NCBI GenBank assembly: GCA_910583925.1
Contig: CAJTZJ010000004.1
Span: 70,183 to 134,182 of the forward strand
DNA length: 64,000 nt
DNA from: an uncultured Eubacterium sp.
Lineage (GTDB): Bacteria; Bacillota; Clostridia; Oscillospirales; Acutalibacteraceae
Direction of reading: 5' to 3'
Below, piece by piece: positions 41,892 through 50,186 of this stretch. The notes beneath the pieces are model-generated. The model saw only the letters and a list, made by a program, of their open reading frames with translations, was not told the DNA's origin and searched no databases. Within the stretch, counting starts at the first letter, position 1; each line of letters opens with the position of its first letter. Made by a program: the position numbers and the translations under genes.

Positions 41892-42761
41892 TCAGTCATT
41901 TGCTTTGCCTATTGAACCGAAGAGTTCCATTTTTTCCTTAACTGTTGCTCTGATTGCTTCGGCACCCGGAGCAAGAAGCTTACGAGGGTCAAATCCCTTG
42001 CCCTGTAAATCCTTGCCGTCTTCAATATATTTGCGTGTTGCTTCCTGGAAAGAAAGCTGACATTCTGTGTTTACATTGATTTTTGAAACACCGAGATCAA
42101 TAGCTTTTTTAATCATATCTTCAGGAATGCCTGTGCCGCCGTGAAGAACAAGAGGCATCACGCCTGTCTTCTGCTGAATAGCATCCAGTGTGTCAAAAGA
42201 AAGACCTGCCCAGTTTTCTGGGTATTTTCCGTGAATATTTCCAATACCTGCAGCAAGCATATCAACGCCAAGGTCAGCAACCATTTTACATTCCTCAGGG
42301 TCTGCACATTCGCCTGCACCGACAACGCCGTCTTCCTCACCGCCGATAGAGCCTACCTCAGCTTCGATTGAAAGGCCGAGTGCGTGAGCAACATTTACAA
42401 GCTCTGTTGTTTTGGCAACATTTTCCTCAATAGGATAATGTGAACCGTCAAACATAATTGAAGTAAATCCTGCTTTAATACATTTGTAGCAGCCTTCGTA
42501 TGAGCCGTGGTCAAGGTGAAGCGCAACAGGAACTGTAATTCCAAGCTCTTCGTCCATTGCTTTAACCATAGCAGCAACGGTTTTAAAGCCTGTCATATAT
42601 TTACCTGCGCCTTCTGAAACACCAAGAATAACAGGGCTGTTTAATTCCTGTGCAGTTAAAAGAACAGATTTTGTCCATTCAAGGTTATTGATGTTGAACT
42701 GGCCAACAGCATAATGACCTGCTTTTGCTTTTTTAAGCATTTCGGTTGCAGAAACTAACAT
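41892..42761 (-). CDS. fba: Fructose-bisphosphate aldolase, class II
   Basis: A 289-residue zinc enzyme of glycolysis that splits fructose 1,6-bisphosphate. Family motifs are HYAVGQFNINNLEW, the metal/catalytic VALHLDHGSYEGC (Asp near 83), the zinc Glu region AEVGSIGGEEDGV, the zinc His in GIGNIHGKYP, and the zinc His in LVLHGGTG followed by KINVNTECQ. GGAG precedes the ATG. It is monocistronic, with a consensus-like promoter. Confidence 0.97.
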   Translation of the reverse strand: MLVSATEMLKKAKAGHYAVGQFNINNLEWTKSVLLTAQELNSPVILGVSEGAGKYMTGFKTVAAMVKAMDEELGITVPVALHLDHGSYEGCYKCIKAGFTSIMFDGSHYPIEENVAKTTELVNVAHALGLSIEAEVGSIGGEEDGVVGAGECADPEECKMVADLGVDMLAAGIGNIHGKYPENWAGLSFDTLDAIQQKTGVMPLVLHGGTGIPEDMIKKAIDLGVSKINVNTECQLSFQEATRKYIEDGKDLQGKGFDPRKLLAPGAEAIRATVKEKMELFGSIGKAND

Positions 42762-42802
42762 AATAAGTATCTCCTTAACATTAATTATAATTTTACTATG
42801 AT

Positions 42803-42831
42803 ATTATACAGCATTGATAAAAAAATAGCAA
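42803..42831 (-). promoter_or_regulatory. fba promoter
   Basis: Minus-strand TTGCTA (42831-42826), 17 bp and TATAAT (42808-42803), about 40 bp before fba. Confidence 0.75.
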
Positions 42832-42905
42832 TAATATTGTTTGCATCGTTAATAGAAAAATAATAAAAGCATTTCTGTCTTTTTGGTAAAATTGATAAAA
42901 AGAAA

Positions 42906-42932
42906 CAAGACTTCCTGAAAAAGGAAGCCTTG
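42906..42932 (-). terminator. Terminator of ribU
   Basis: CAAG-A-CTTCCT (42906-42916) pairs with AGGAAG-C-CTTG (42922-42932), with a T-rich tail on the minus strand about 80 bases after ribU. Confidence 0.8.
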
Positions 42933-43012
42933 AATACTTATTAAGAAAGAGCTAAAGAGAAAAAACAAAATGAAAAATAAACTTCTCTTCCTCAATAAAC
43001 GCAAAAAAATAT

Positions 43013-43621
43013 TTATTTCTTTTTACCGTGTAAAATCGGACTTAACGGTTTATAAATAAGAGCAGAAATTACAACACTTATTAACCCCTTGATAAAGGTA
43101 AACGGAACATTGTAAATCAATATTGCCATTTCAATACTTTCTACATTAAATAATTTCTGGTAAACCTGTAAAACAGCCTCTTTCGGCATAAAGTTGTAAT
43201 AAAAAGGATAAACAATAAATAAGTTTGACGGATAGCTGATTACTGCCATAACAAATGAGCCGACAATTCCTGCAAGTAAAGCCATTTTTTTCGTTTTTTT
43301 GTGTTTATACATAATTCCGGCAACGCCAACGAAAACGGCGCCTAAAATAAAATTGGAAAGCTCGCCGATAAATCCGCTTCTGCTTACTGCAAGATGAATA
43401 ATGTTTTTAACAAATTCAATTAAAATTCCTGCAATAGGTCCGTAAGCGAATGAACCGATAAGTGCAGGTAAATCTGAAAAATCAAATGCGATAAAGCTTA
43501 CGGGGCTTGGAATTTCAAGATACTGCAAAGCTGTTGCAAAGGCGGCAAGCATACCGCAGCCTGCAATATAATGAATTTTGCTGCTTTTTGATTTTTTTTG
43601 TTTGATGGTTGTTTCTGACAT
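43013..43621 (-). CDS. ribU: Riboflavin ECF transporter S component
   Basis: A 202-residue integral membrane protein that binds riboflavin and works with a shared ECF energising module encoded elsewhere. About six membrane helices are visible. The RibU features are LQYLEIPSPVSFIAFDFSDL then PALIGSFAYGPIAG, and EFVKNIIHL. The start at 43621 has AAAGGAG. A longer reading from 43708 would run through the riboswitch terminator and is rejected. The FMN riboswitch upstream confirms the substrate. Confidence 0.95.
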   Translation of the reverse strand: MSETTIKQKKSKSSKIHYIAGCGMLAAFATALQYLEIPSPVSFIAFDFSDLPALIGSFAYGPIAGILIEFVKNIIHLAVSRSGFIGELSNFILGAVFVGVAGIMYKHKKTKKMALLAGIVGSFVMAVISYPSNLFIVYPFYYNFMPKEAVLQVYQKLFNVESIEMAILIYNVPFTFIKGLISVVISALIYKPLSPILHGKKK

Positions 43622-43658
43622 AATGAATTTCTCCTTTTTGGGCATTACAAAAAGAGAA

Positions 43659-43684
43659 GCCCTTGATACAAAAGTATCAAGGGC
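43659..43684 (-). terminator. Riboswitch-controlled terminator ahead of ribU
   Basis: An 11-bp perfect stem GCCCTTGATAC (43659-43669) with its complement (43674-43684) is followed on the minus strand by TTCTCTTTTTG. It lies between the FMN aptamer and ribU, the expected place for transcription attenuation. Confidence 0.85.
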
Positions 43685-43734
43685 GTAAATGTTCTGACTA
43701 AAAGGCATATTATATTTTTATTTTGCCTTAAACA

Positions 43735-43868
43735 TTTTCTCTCATCCGGACTTTGCCAAGTAGAATTGGTTTACCGTCGGTATCGGAATTTCACCGATTC
43801 AGCCGTAATCTTTTGAATTACAGGTCGCAGACTATACTGCCGGTGGGGAATCACACCCCGCCCTGAAA
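43735..43868 (-). promoter_or_regulatory. FMN riboswitch (RFN element)
   Basis: Read on the minus strand, the conserved blocks appear in order: TTCAGGGCGGGGTG, then ATTCCCCACCGGCAGTA, GGTGAAATTCCGATACCGAC and GTCCGGATGAGAGAAAATG. This is a complete FMN aptamer. FMN binding is expected to turn ribU off. Confidence 0.97.
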
Positions 43869-43883
43869 ATATTTTGTATCAGT

Positions 43884-43912
43884 ATTATATGCTGTTGTAA
43901 AAAAATTGTCAA
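43884..43912 (-). promoter_or_regulatory. ribU promoter
   Basis: Minus-strand TTGACA (43912-43907), 17 bp and TATAAT (43889-43884) just upstream of the FMN aptamer. A perfect consensus. Confidence 0.9.
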
Positions 43913-43929
43913 TACCTTAAGCTGAATTT

Positions 43930-45177
43930 TTAATATTTCGGAATCCAGCTGTCCATACTAACCTGCTCTTTATCCTTTTCGGGGCGGTATTTATCCTGAT
44001 AATAGTTTTCAAGATGTGTGTCAAAGCTTCCGTCAGGGGAAATATCAATAATTGTACAGCCGCGCTGTGCACCGTATTTCATAATTCCGATATAAGCAAG
44101 GTAATCTATTGAATAGCCGTAGGTTAAGCGAATGCCTTTATAATCTACGGAGAAATTGTTCAAATGGTCGTGTCCGCAGAAAAAGCCCTGTGTTGAACCA
44201 AGCTCCTTTGCTGCATCAAAAAGGCCGCAATTTTCTTCGGCACAGAAGATGCCGCTGTCTTTTTCGCCTACTTTTCCGTAATAATACTTAACATTTTCAG
44301 TATCCTTGCTTCCGTTGTTTACATATTCCTCCCAAGCTGTTTTGTATTCAACAAGCGGAATATGGAAGAATGCAAGGGATTTCGGAGTTACACCGCCGTT
44401 TTCTTCGGTTAAAGCCTTGATTTCGCTCTTATACCATTCAACCTGGTTATCATGAATTCTGTCATATTTCATAATAATTCCATCAATAATTCCGGAACCA
44501 ACATAGGATTGGGAATCCATTACAACAAGGCTTTGTGTAATTTTTCCTGCTGTGTTTTTAACATTAACTATGTAGTTGCCGACACCGTCAACATCCTCGG
44601 GACCTGCCTGTAAAAGGCAATGGCTGAATTCGCCGCTTGAGTAAAATTCACAGATATCTTCTCTTGTGTAATAGGAATAGGATTCCGTATCGTGGTTACC
44701 GAATGCCGGTGCCCAGTAAACACCAAGCTGCTCCATAAGAGTTGCAAAAAGTCTTGCTGAATTCTTATTGTTGAAGGTTCCTGCCTGAAAAGGAATAGGA
44801 TATGCAATATCTCCCGAAACAACAACTAAATCGGGCTTTTCTTCCTGAATCATGGATGCAACAGCATTAAGTGCCATAGAATCCTTTTTTATACTTAAAA
44901 AGCCTGCACCTATATGAACATCCGTAAGCTGCATAACCTTGAAATTATCATCTGTTACAAAGGTATAATATCCGTCTTCGCCAATATCGGGCTTAAGCTG
45001 ACTTTCATAGGAAACTGCTTCCATTGATTTGATAAAATTTGTGTTTGATTTGATTCCTATAAGGCTTACGCACATACAAATCAGTAATGCAAACACAATA
45101 ATACCGACAAATGAGCCTAAAACAATAAGCGCAATTTTCCCTTTACTTTTCTTTTTTGTTTTATCTTTGGTAGACAT
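43930..45177 (-). CDS. Membrane-anchored metallophosphoesterase
   Basis: A 415-residue protein with an N-terminal membrane helix (about 16-40) and an extracellular calcineurin-like phosphoesterase domain. Metal-site motifs are LTDVHIGAG (D-x-H), VVSGDIAYP (GD), AFGNHDTES (GNHD), LAFFHIPLVEY and FFCGHDHLNNF (GHDH). The substrate is unknown; purple-acid-phosphatase-like and nucleotidase-like members share this layout. ATG at 45177 is chosen because GGGGAA lies 5-8 bases upstream. It follows the CDF-like gene by 72 bases on the same strand. Confidence 0.9.
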   Translation of the reverse strand: MSTKDKTKKKSKGKIALIVLGSFVGIIVFALLICMCVSLIGIKSNTNFIKSMEAVSYESQLKPDIGEDGYYTFVTDDNFKVMQLTDVHIGAGFLSIKKDSMALNAVASMIQEEKPDLVVVSGDIAYPIPFQAGTFNNKNSARLFATLMEQLGVYWAPAFGNHDTESYSYYTREDICEFYSSGEFSHCLLQAGPEDVDGVGNYIVNVKNTAGKITQSLVVMDSQSYVGSGIIDGIIMKYDRIHDNQVEWYKSEIKALTEENGGVTPKSLAFFHIPLVEYKTAWEEYVNNGSKDTENVKYYYGKVGEKDSGIFCAEENCGLFDAAKELGSTQGFFCGHDHLNNFSVDYKGIRLTYGYSIDYLAYIGIMKYGAQRGCTIIDISPDGSFDTHLENYYQDKYRPEKDKEQVSMDSWIPKY

Positions 45178-45249
45178 AAAAATTCCCCTTTTTACTGCAG
45201 CCGGCAAGGCTGTTTATTATTTTAAGCAATTAAAGTTTTATTGCCTTAT

Positions 45250-45858
45250 TTAATCGTTAATAAGAAATTTTGCCTGCTGGAAAACAGATTTTGCAGCAGA
45301 TGTCAGAATGATTATTCCTATTACTATGCCGAAAACGCCGTCTATTGCATAATTGAGCTTATGGATAAGGAAAAAGCCCATAACTGCCATGGTGGTAATT
45401 GCAAAATCAAGAAAGCTGTCAAGAATCAGGGCCTTGTAAACAGGAGACGGCGATTTCCGGTTGCTTCTTATGTAAACCATTGCCATAACAAGCTTTACGC
45501 AGGCTGTTAAAATAATAAGCACGGCATATTTGAAGGAATACGAAACCAAAACGGGATACATAAATCGTTCAAGTCCCGTGTAAACACAATAGCCGCCCGT
45601 TACGGCAACAATACTTCCTATAATAAAGGAACAGAGCGCCTGAACACGGCTGCTTTTTCTTTCGTTTATTTTTGATTTTATAATAAAAATAAAACCGAAA
45701 AGTGCAATGAGAGCAGAAAAAGTATCCCCCAGATTATTTACGGAATCGCAATAAATTGCAAGTGAATTTGAGCTTATGCCGACATACAGCTTTATAAGAA
45801 AAAGCGATAGATTGCAGGCAATTCCGAAAGTTGCAATTTGAATATCTCTTTTACGCAT
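45250..45858 (-). CDS. Cation diffusion facilitator-like transporter lacking the cytosolic domain
   Basis: A 202-residue membrane protein with five or six helices. The transport-site motif of CDF proteins is seen in SLAIYCDSVNNLGDTFSALI (near 30) and again in LILDSFLDFAITTM (near 150), giving the expected Asp pairs. The usual His of the first HxxxD is Asn here. The protein ends after the last helix, so the about 80-residue cytosolic dimerisation domain of typical CDFs is absent. ATG at 45858 has GGAG at 6 bases. Metal specificity is unknown. Confidence 0.75.
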   Translation of the reverse strand: MRKRDIQIATFGIACNLSLFLIKLYVGISSNSLAIYCDSVNNLGDTFSALIALFGFIFIIKSKINERKSSRVQALCSFIIGSIVAVTGGYCVYTGLERFMYPVLVSYSFKYAVLIILTACVKLVMAMVYIRSNRKSPSPVYKALILDSFLDFAITTMAVMGFFLIHKLNYAIDGVFGIVIGIIILTSAAKSVFQQAKFLIND

Positions 45859-45960
45859 AAAGTTCTCCTTTTTAACAATACGCTTCTGTTTGTTCATTAT
45901 ATCATAAAATTTATATAATTTAAAGCAATTTTTTTGTTAATAATATGTATGGGTGATTTT

Positions 45961-46632
45961 ATGGATTTTTTTAATATTATAATTTTAGGTATGGTATCCT
46001 TTATTGTTTTGTTTATTCTTTCAAAAATAATGGGATATCGTGCGATTTCCGAGCTGTCTTTTTTTGATTATGTCGTGGGAATAACAATTGGCTCTATTGC
46101 TGCCGAAATGTCTACAAATATTGATATGGAGTGGTGGAAAGGCGTAACAGCAATGGCGGTATATGCAATTCTTGATCTTGTTTTTTCGTTTCTTTCGCAG
46201 AAAAGCAGTGCCGCAAGGCAGATTATAACAGGAAATCCGATTATCCTTATATACAAAGGAAAAATCTACAAGAAAAATTTGCGCAAAGCAAGAATAGAGC
46301 TTAATGATTTGCTTACCTCCGCAAGAATGGCAGGATATTTCAATATTGCAGATATTGATTATGCTATTATGGAAACAACGGGAAAAATAAGCTTTATGCC
46401 TGTGCCGCTTAAAAGGCCGCTTAATCCGAAGGATTTCAATTTTGCGCCGCAGAGTGAAGGGCTGACCGTTAATGTTATTATGGACGGAAAAATAATGGAG
46501 GATGATCTGGCTGATGCAAAAATTGATAAAAATGATTTGATAAGAAGAGTAAAGCAGCAGGATAAAGAGGTAAAAAATGTTTTTTTGGGTGTTATGGACT
46601 CAAACGGAGTATTGACTTTGTTTGATAAATAA
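45961..46632 (+). CDS. DUF421 (YetF-like) membrane protein
   Basis: A 223-residue protein with three N-terminal membrane helices and a cytosolic DUF421 domain pair. Family features are KIMGYRAISELSFFDYVVGI then TIGSIAAE, and GNPIILIYKGKIYKKNLRKA, and LNDLLTSARMAGYFNIADID. Members occur widely in Firmicutes, and some promote spore resistance, but the molecular role is not established. The start at 45961 is preceded by GGGTGA rather than a full site. It diverges from the CDF-like gene. Confidence 0.88.
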   Translation: MDFFNIIILGMVSFIVLFILSKIMGYRAISELSFFDYVVGITIGSIAAEMSTNIDMEWWKGVTAMAVYAILDLVFSFLSQKSSAARQIITGNPIILIYKGKIYKKNLRKARIELNDLLTSARMAGYFNIADIDYAIMETTGKISFMPVPLKRPLNPKDFNFAPQSEGLTVNVIMDGKIMEDDLADAKIDKNDLIRRVKQQDKEVKNVFLGVMDSNGVLTLFDK

Positions 46633-46710
46633 ATTATTATTTAGGCAGTAAAAAAACAAGAATCCGGCTTTCTTATTTGCCATTCAGAGTCTTGTTGCTG
46701 TTCGATTTGA

Positions 46711-46728
46711 AACCAAAAAAGCCCTTTG
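46711..46728 (+). promoter_or_regulatory. Short hairpin in the P-type ATPase leader
   Basis: AAAGCCC and GGGCTTT enclose a TTTG loop, about 30 bases upstream of the start and just ahead of AAGAGG. There is no T-run. It may be a metal-independent leader structure; only the pairing is seen. Confidence 0.35.
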
Positions 46729-46755
46729 GGGCTTTACATAAAGAGGATTTGTAAA

Positions 46756-48753
46756 ATGAAAGAAAAAAAGCATAAACACGGTGAAGAATGTCATTGCTGT
46801 GAGTATAATCATCATAATCACGATGACGGCTGCGGCTGCGGACACAATCATTCCCATGGTGCAGAAATAAACAAAAAGGATTTTATTTTTAAAATTGCCT
46901 GCGGCATTGTTTTTCTTGTGCTTGGCTATGTATTAAGCGAATTTACGGAAATTAACGAAAAAATACCGCTTATCTGCTTTGGTATATCTTATCTTATAGT
47001 AGGTTTCAATATTGTTAAGGAAGCAGTAGAGGGTATTATTCACGGTAATATTTTTAATGAGAATCTGCTTATGGGAATTGCCTCAATCGGTGCGTTTGCT
47101 ATCGGCGAATATACGGAAGGCTGTGCCGTTGTTCTGCTTTATACAATCGGGGAATTTCTGCAGGATATGGCTGTCGGAAAAAGCAGACGGTCTATTTCCG
47201 AGATGATTGACAGCAAGCCGCAGTCGGTTACTGTTATCAGAAACGGCAAAAATACCGAGGTTGATCCCGAAACGGTAGAAGCAGGCGAAGAATTTATAGT
47301 TGAACCCGGTCAGAAAATTTATCTGGATGGTATTATTGTCAATGGAAATGCAGAGGTTGATATGTCTGCCTTAACAGGAGAAAGCATACCTGTTTCAATG
47401 TCAAAGGGCGATGAGGTGCTTTCCGGCTCTGTTAATTTAGACGGAATGCTTATCGTTAAAGCAACAAAGCCGTATAATCAATCTACAACTGCTAAAATAC
47501 TTGAAATGATAGAGAATACAGACAGTAAGAAAAGCAGTGCGGAAAAATTCATCAGCCGTTTTGCTAAGATTTATACGCCGGCGGTTTGTTTCATTGCGCT
47601 TCTTATTATTGTTATTCCGCCGATTTTCTTTAAGCAAAGCTGGAGCGAATGGGCTTATAGAGGGCTTTCTGCTCTTGTTGTTTCCTGTCCCTGTGCTATT
47701 GTTATTTCAATTCCCCTCGGTTTTTTTGCAGGCTTGGGTGCGTCGTCAAAGCAGGGAATTCTTATAAAGGGAAGTAATTTTCTTGAAATGCTTGCAAGAT
47801 GCAATACGGCTGTTTTTGATAAAACAGGAACGATAACAAGCGGTAAATTTGAATATGTAAACTGCGAATGTGTTCACTGTCATTGCGAAAATACTTCCGA
47901 GCATAGAGAGCTTCTTGCAATTATCGCAGCCTGTGAAAGATATTCAACGCATCCGATTGCAAAATCAATCTGCCTTGCTTTCGGACATTATGCAGATGCT
48001 TTAAAGGTTGAGGATGCAAAGAATTATGCGGGAATGGGTGTTTCTGCTGTTGTTAACGGCAAAACATATTTTGCAGGCAACGAAAAGCTTATGGCAGAGG
48101 TTGGCGTTGATTTCAAGGAAACCTTGCTAGTGGGCACTGCAATTTATCTGTGCAGTGAAGAAGAGTTTTTAGGCGATATTGTTTTTGCTGATGTTATTAA
48201 AACAGACAGTAAGGAAGCCGTTGCAGATCTGAAAAGGATGGGCTTTTCAAAAACCGTTATGCTGACGGGCGATAAAGAGAATATTGCAAAGGATATTTCG
48301 GAAAAAGCAGGTATTGATGCTTATTATGCAAGGCTTATGCCTGTTGAAAAGGTAGAAAAAATCAGGGAATTAAAGAAAAAGGACAACGCAATCGTGCTTT
48401 ATACAGGCGATGGCATTAATGATGCGCCTGTTATTGCAGAGGCGGATTTGGGTGTTGCTATGGGAGCAATCGGTGCGGATGCTGCGATTGAAGCTGCCGA
48501 TGTTGTTATTATGGGTGACAGTCTTTCAAAAATCCCTGTCGGCAGGCAGATTGCGAAGAAAACAATGCGAATTGTTAAGGAAAATATTGTTTTCAGCATT
48601 TTTGTTAAAGTGCTTATCATTATCGGTTGTGCTGTTGGTATCTTTGATGAAAACGCAATGTGGCTTGCTGTGTTCGGCGATGTTGGTGTTTGCCTGATTG
48701 CCGTTGCAAATTCACTCAGGGCGTTGCATTACAGGGCAAAAAAGAGAAAATAA
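46756..48753 (+). CDS. Heavy-metal P1B-type ATPase (Zn/Cd/Co type)
   Basis: A 665-residue metal exporter in the cytoplasmic membrane. The first 45 residues are packed with His and Cys (KHKHGEECHCCEYNHHNHDD) and replace the usual HMA domain as the metal sensor. Core motifs are LTGESIPV, SCPCAIVIS (the CPC transport site), DKTGTITSG (phosphorylated Asp), the HP motif STHPIAKS and GDGINDAPV. ATG at 46756 is chosen because AAGAGG is 9 bases upstream. Together with the CDF-like gene nearby it suggests a divalent-metal homeostasis patch. Confidence 0.94.
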   Translation: MKEKKHKHGEECHCCEYNHHNHDDGCGCGHNHSHGAEINKKDFIFKIACGIVFLVLGYVLSEFTEINEKIPLICFGISYLIVGFNIVKEAVEGIIHGNIFNENLLMGIASIGAFAIGEYTEGCAVVLLYTIGEFLQDMAVGKSRRSISEMIDSKPQSVTVIRNGKNTEVDPETVEAGEEFIVEPGQKIYLDGIIVNGNAEVDMSALTGESIPVSMSKGDEVLSGSVNLDGMLIVKATKPYNQSTTAKILEMIENTDSKKSSAEKFISRFAKIYTPAVCFIALLIIVIPPIFFKQSWSEWAYRGLSALVVSCPCAIVISIPLGFFAGLGASSKQGILIKGSNFLEMLARCNTAVFDKTGTITSGKFEYVNCECVHCHCENTSEHRELLAIIAACERYSTHPIAKSICLAFGHYADALKVEDAKNYAGMGVSAVVNGKTYFAGNEKLMAEVGVDFKETLLVGTAIYLCSEEEFLGDIVFADVIKTDSKEAVADLKRMGFSKTVMLTGDKENIAKDISEKAGIDAYYARLMPVEKVEKIRELKKKDNAIVLYTGDGINDAPVIAEADLGVAMGAIGADAAIEAADVVIMGDSLSKIPVGRQIAKKTMRIVKENIVFSIFVKVLIIIGCAVGIFDENAMWLAVFGDVGVCLIAVANSLRALHYRAKKRK

Positions 48754-48769
48754 AAAACAATATAAAAAA

Positions 48770-48790
48770 GCCTTTCCGTTTCGGAAAGGC
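48770..48790. terminator. Bidirectional terminator
   Basis: GCCTTTCCG (48770-48778), TTT and CGGAAAGGC (48782-48790), flanked by A and T runs, between the convergent ATPase and toroid-protein genes. Confidence 0.9.
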
Positions 48791-48807
48791 CTTTTCTGTA
48801 TAATAAA

Positions 48808-49914
48808 TTAAATTTCTTTTTTCTTTGTTGTAAGCATTACACCGCCGGCAGAAAGCATTGTAAGTAACGCAAAGGCTGCTGTTCCGGCGCCTGTAGCAGG
48901 AGATTTTGCCGGGGTTTGCTGCTCTTTCTCTGTCTTAACACTGCTTGTATTGGATTTGTTTGCTGAAGAAGTATCTTCCGTATCCGTTTTTTCCGTGACA
49001 TTAACAATCGGCTTGGTCGGCTTATCAATTCCCGTTAAATTATCGTTTTCATCATTGTCTGTATCATCATCAAAATCGGCAAGAAGCCAATAATAAGACA
49101 AACCGAAAATAGCATCTTTTGTTGCTAAAACATCATCATAATTACTGTTGAATCCGCCTGTTTCTTTATTGTAGAAAAGCATAAGCTTATTGTAGGCATC
49201 CTCTGCTGATTTTTCATCATCAACGGAAGCGTAGGCTGAAAGTGCCAAAGCAGTTGAGTTTGCATTTGCGCCATAGTTATCATAGCCTGCGTCTGTATTG
49301 TATGCTTTAAGGAGTGTCAGCGCATCTTCAATATATGCCGTATATTTATCATAATAGGTTGAAAGCGTTATAATGAATACGGATAAGTCATCTGCCGAGG
49401 TTCCCCAGCCGCCCCAGAAATCGGTGCCTGCGCCCATTGTGTATTTTGAAACCATTGTATCGCAAAGCTGCTTTCCCAAAGCTTCATAATCGAATAAAAA
49501 TGCAATATCTGCTGCGTACATATAGGTATATATATTGTCATTTTCGGAAAGCTTGGTTTTTTCAAACAGATCAAGCAGATTGTAGCCCTCAAAATCAGTC
49601 GGCTCTTCAAGAGAAAGAACGATGTTGCTGATTATAAGACCAAGTGTTCCGATATCAAACTTTTCGCCGCCGTCAAGAGCTTTCTTAACGGAAGTAAAGT
49701 ATGATTCCTTGATTTTTTCATCATATTCGCCTGCTATAAGATAAAGATAATAATCCTTGGATTCCGAAACATCAAAGGATGTTTTATCTCCGAAAGCAAA
49801 CTTTACTGATGATTCCAGTGTTTTGTCTACATCGGTTGTTGTTGCTCCGAATGCTGTTATGGATGCAGACATAACAAGCATAAATGTAAGAAGCATTGCT
49901 AAAACTTTTTTCAT
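48808..49914 (-). CDS. Secreted, wall-anchored alpha/alpha-toroid protein under B12 control
   Basis: A 368-residue surface protein. A signal peptide (MKKVLAMLLTFMLVMSAS, then ITAFGA) is followed by a helical domain (about 28-285) whose repeats, such as NANSTALALSAYASV, KETGGFNSNYDDV and ATKDAIFGLSYY, resemble prenyltransferase/squalene-oxidase-type toroids, the fold of the transcobalamin N-terminal domain. A Thr/Ser/Lys linker follows. The C-terminus SPATGAGTAAFALL plus a hydrophobic run and KKKEI looks like a sortase-type sorting signal. A cobalamin riboswitch directly precedes the gene. Inferred role: capture of cobalamin or a corrinoid outside the cell. Confidence 0.82.
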   Translation of the reverse strand: MKKVLAMLLTFMLVMSASITAFGATTTDVDKTLESSVKFAFGDKTSFDVSESKDYYLYLIAGEYDEKIKESYFTSVKKALDGGEKFDIGTLGLIISNIVLSLEEPTDFEGYNLLDLFEKTKLSENDNIYTYMYAADIAFLFDYEALGKQLCDTMVSKYTMGAGTDFWGGWGTSADDLSVFIITLSTYYDKYTAYIEDALTLLKAYNTDAGYDNYGANANSTALALSAYASVDDEKSAEDAYNKLMLFYNKETGGFNSNYDDVLATKDAIFGLSYYWLLADFDDDTDNDENDNLTGIDKPTKPIVNVTEKTDTEDTSSANKSNTSSVKTEKEQQTPAKSPATGAGTAAFALLTMLSAGGVMLTTKKKEI

Positions 49915-49944
49915 TCCTTTTACCTCACCGTAAATATTTTCTTA

Positions 49945-50122
49945 TGCCTCAAACGGATATCCTGGCTTGCAGCTTGGGCAGCAAATATTTTGCTGTTTTT
50001 CCTTACTCCGCCTTCCCCGAAGCCGAGTGGCGTATGGAGCTTGTAGCTGCTTACAGTAGAGTGAGCTGCTGCGGATTTTAACCGCATTCCCCGTGAGAAA
50101 ATCAGCGGTTTTCTCTCGGCAC
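49945..50122 (-). promoter_or_regulatory. Cobalamin (adenosyl/methyl-B12) riboswitch
   Basis: Read on the minus strand, the conserved order is ACGGGGAATGCGGT, AATCCGCAGCAGC, CTACTGTAAGC, GCCACTCGG, GGGGAAGGCGG and the B12-box-like CAAGCCAGGATATCC. Only about 30 bases separate the aptamer from the ATG, with GAGGTAAAAGG as the ribosome binding site, so control is probably at translation. It belongs to the toroid gene, not to a transport operon. Confidence 0.93.
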
Positions 50123-50128
50123 AAAAAA

Positions 50129-50157
50129 ATTATACTATTTATTATAGCTGTTGTCAA
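50129..50157 (-). promoter_or_regulatory. Promoter of the B12 riboswitch transcript
   Basis: TTGACA (50157-50152), 17 bp and TATAAT (50134-50129): perfect consensus. The RNA should begin near 50121, at the first base of the aptamer. Confidence 0.9.
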
Positions 50158-50179
50158 TCGGAACAGAATTTGGTATTAT
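50151..50179 (+). promoter_or_regulatory. Promoter of the DUF4430 gene, overlapping the opposite promoter
   Basis: TTGTCA (50151-50156), 17 bp and TATTAT (50174-50179). The -35 hexamer shares five bases with the opposite promoter's -35. The predicted start of transcription (about 50186) coincides with the ATG at 50187. Confidence 0.75.
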
Positions 50180-50186
50180 ATATATT

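Noticed and set aside
43622..43708. N-terminal extension of RibU
   Set aside because: It runs through the riboswitch terminator hairpin; the real start has a strong ribosome binding site.
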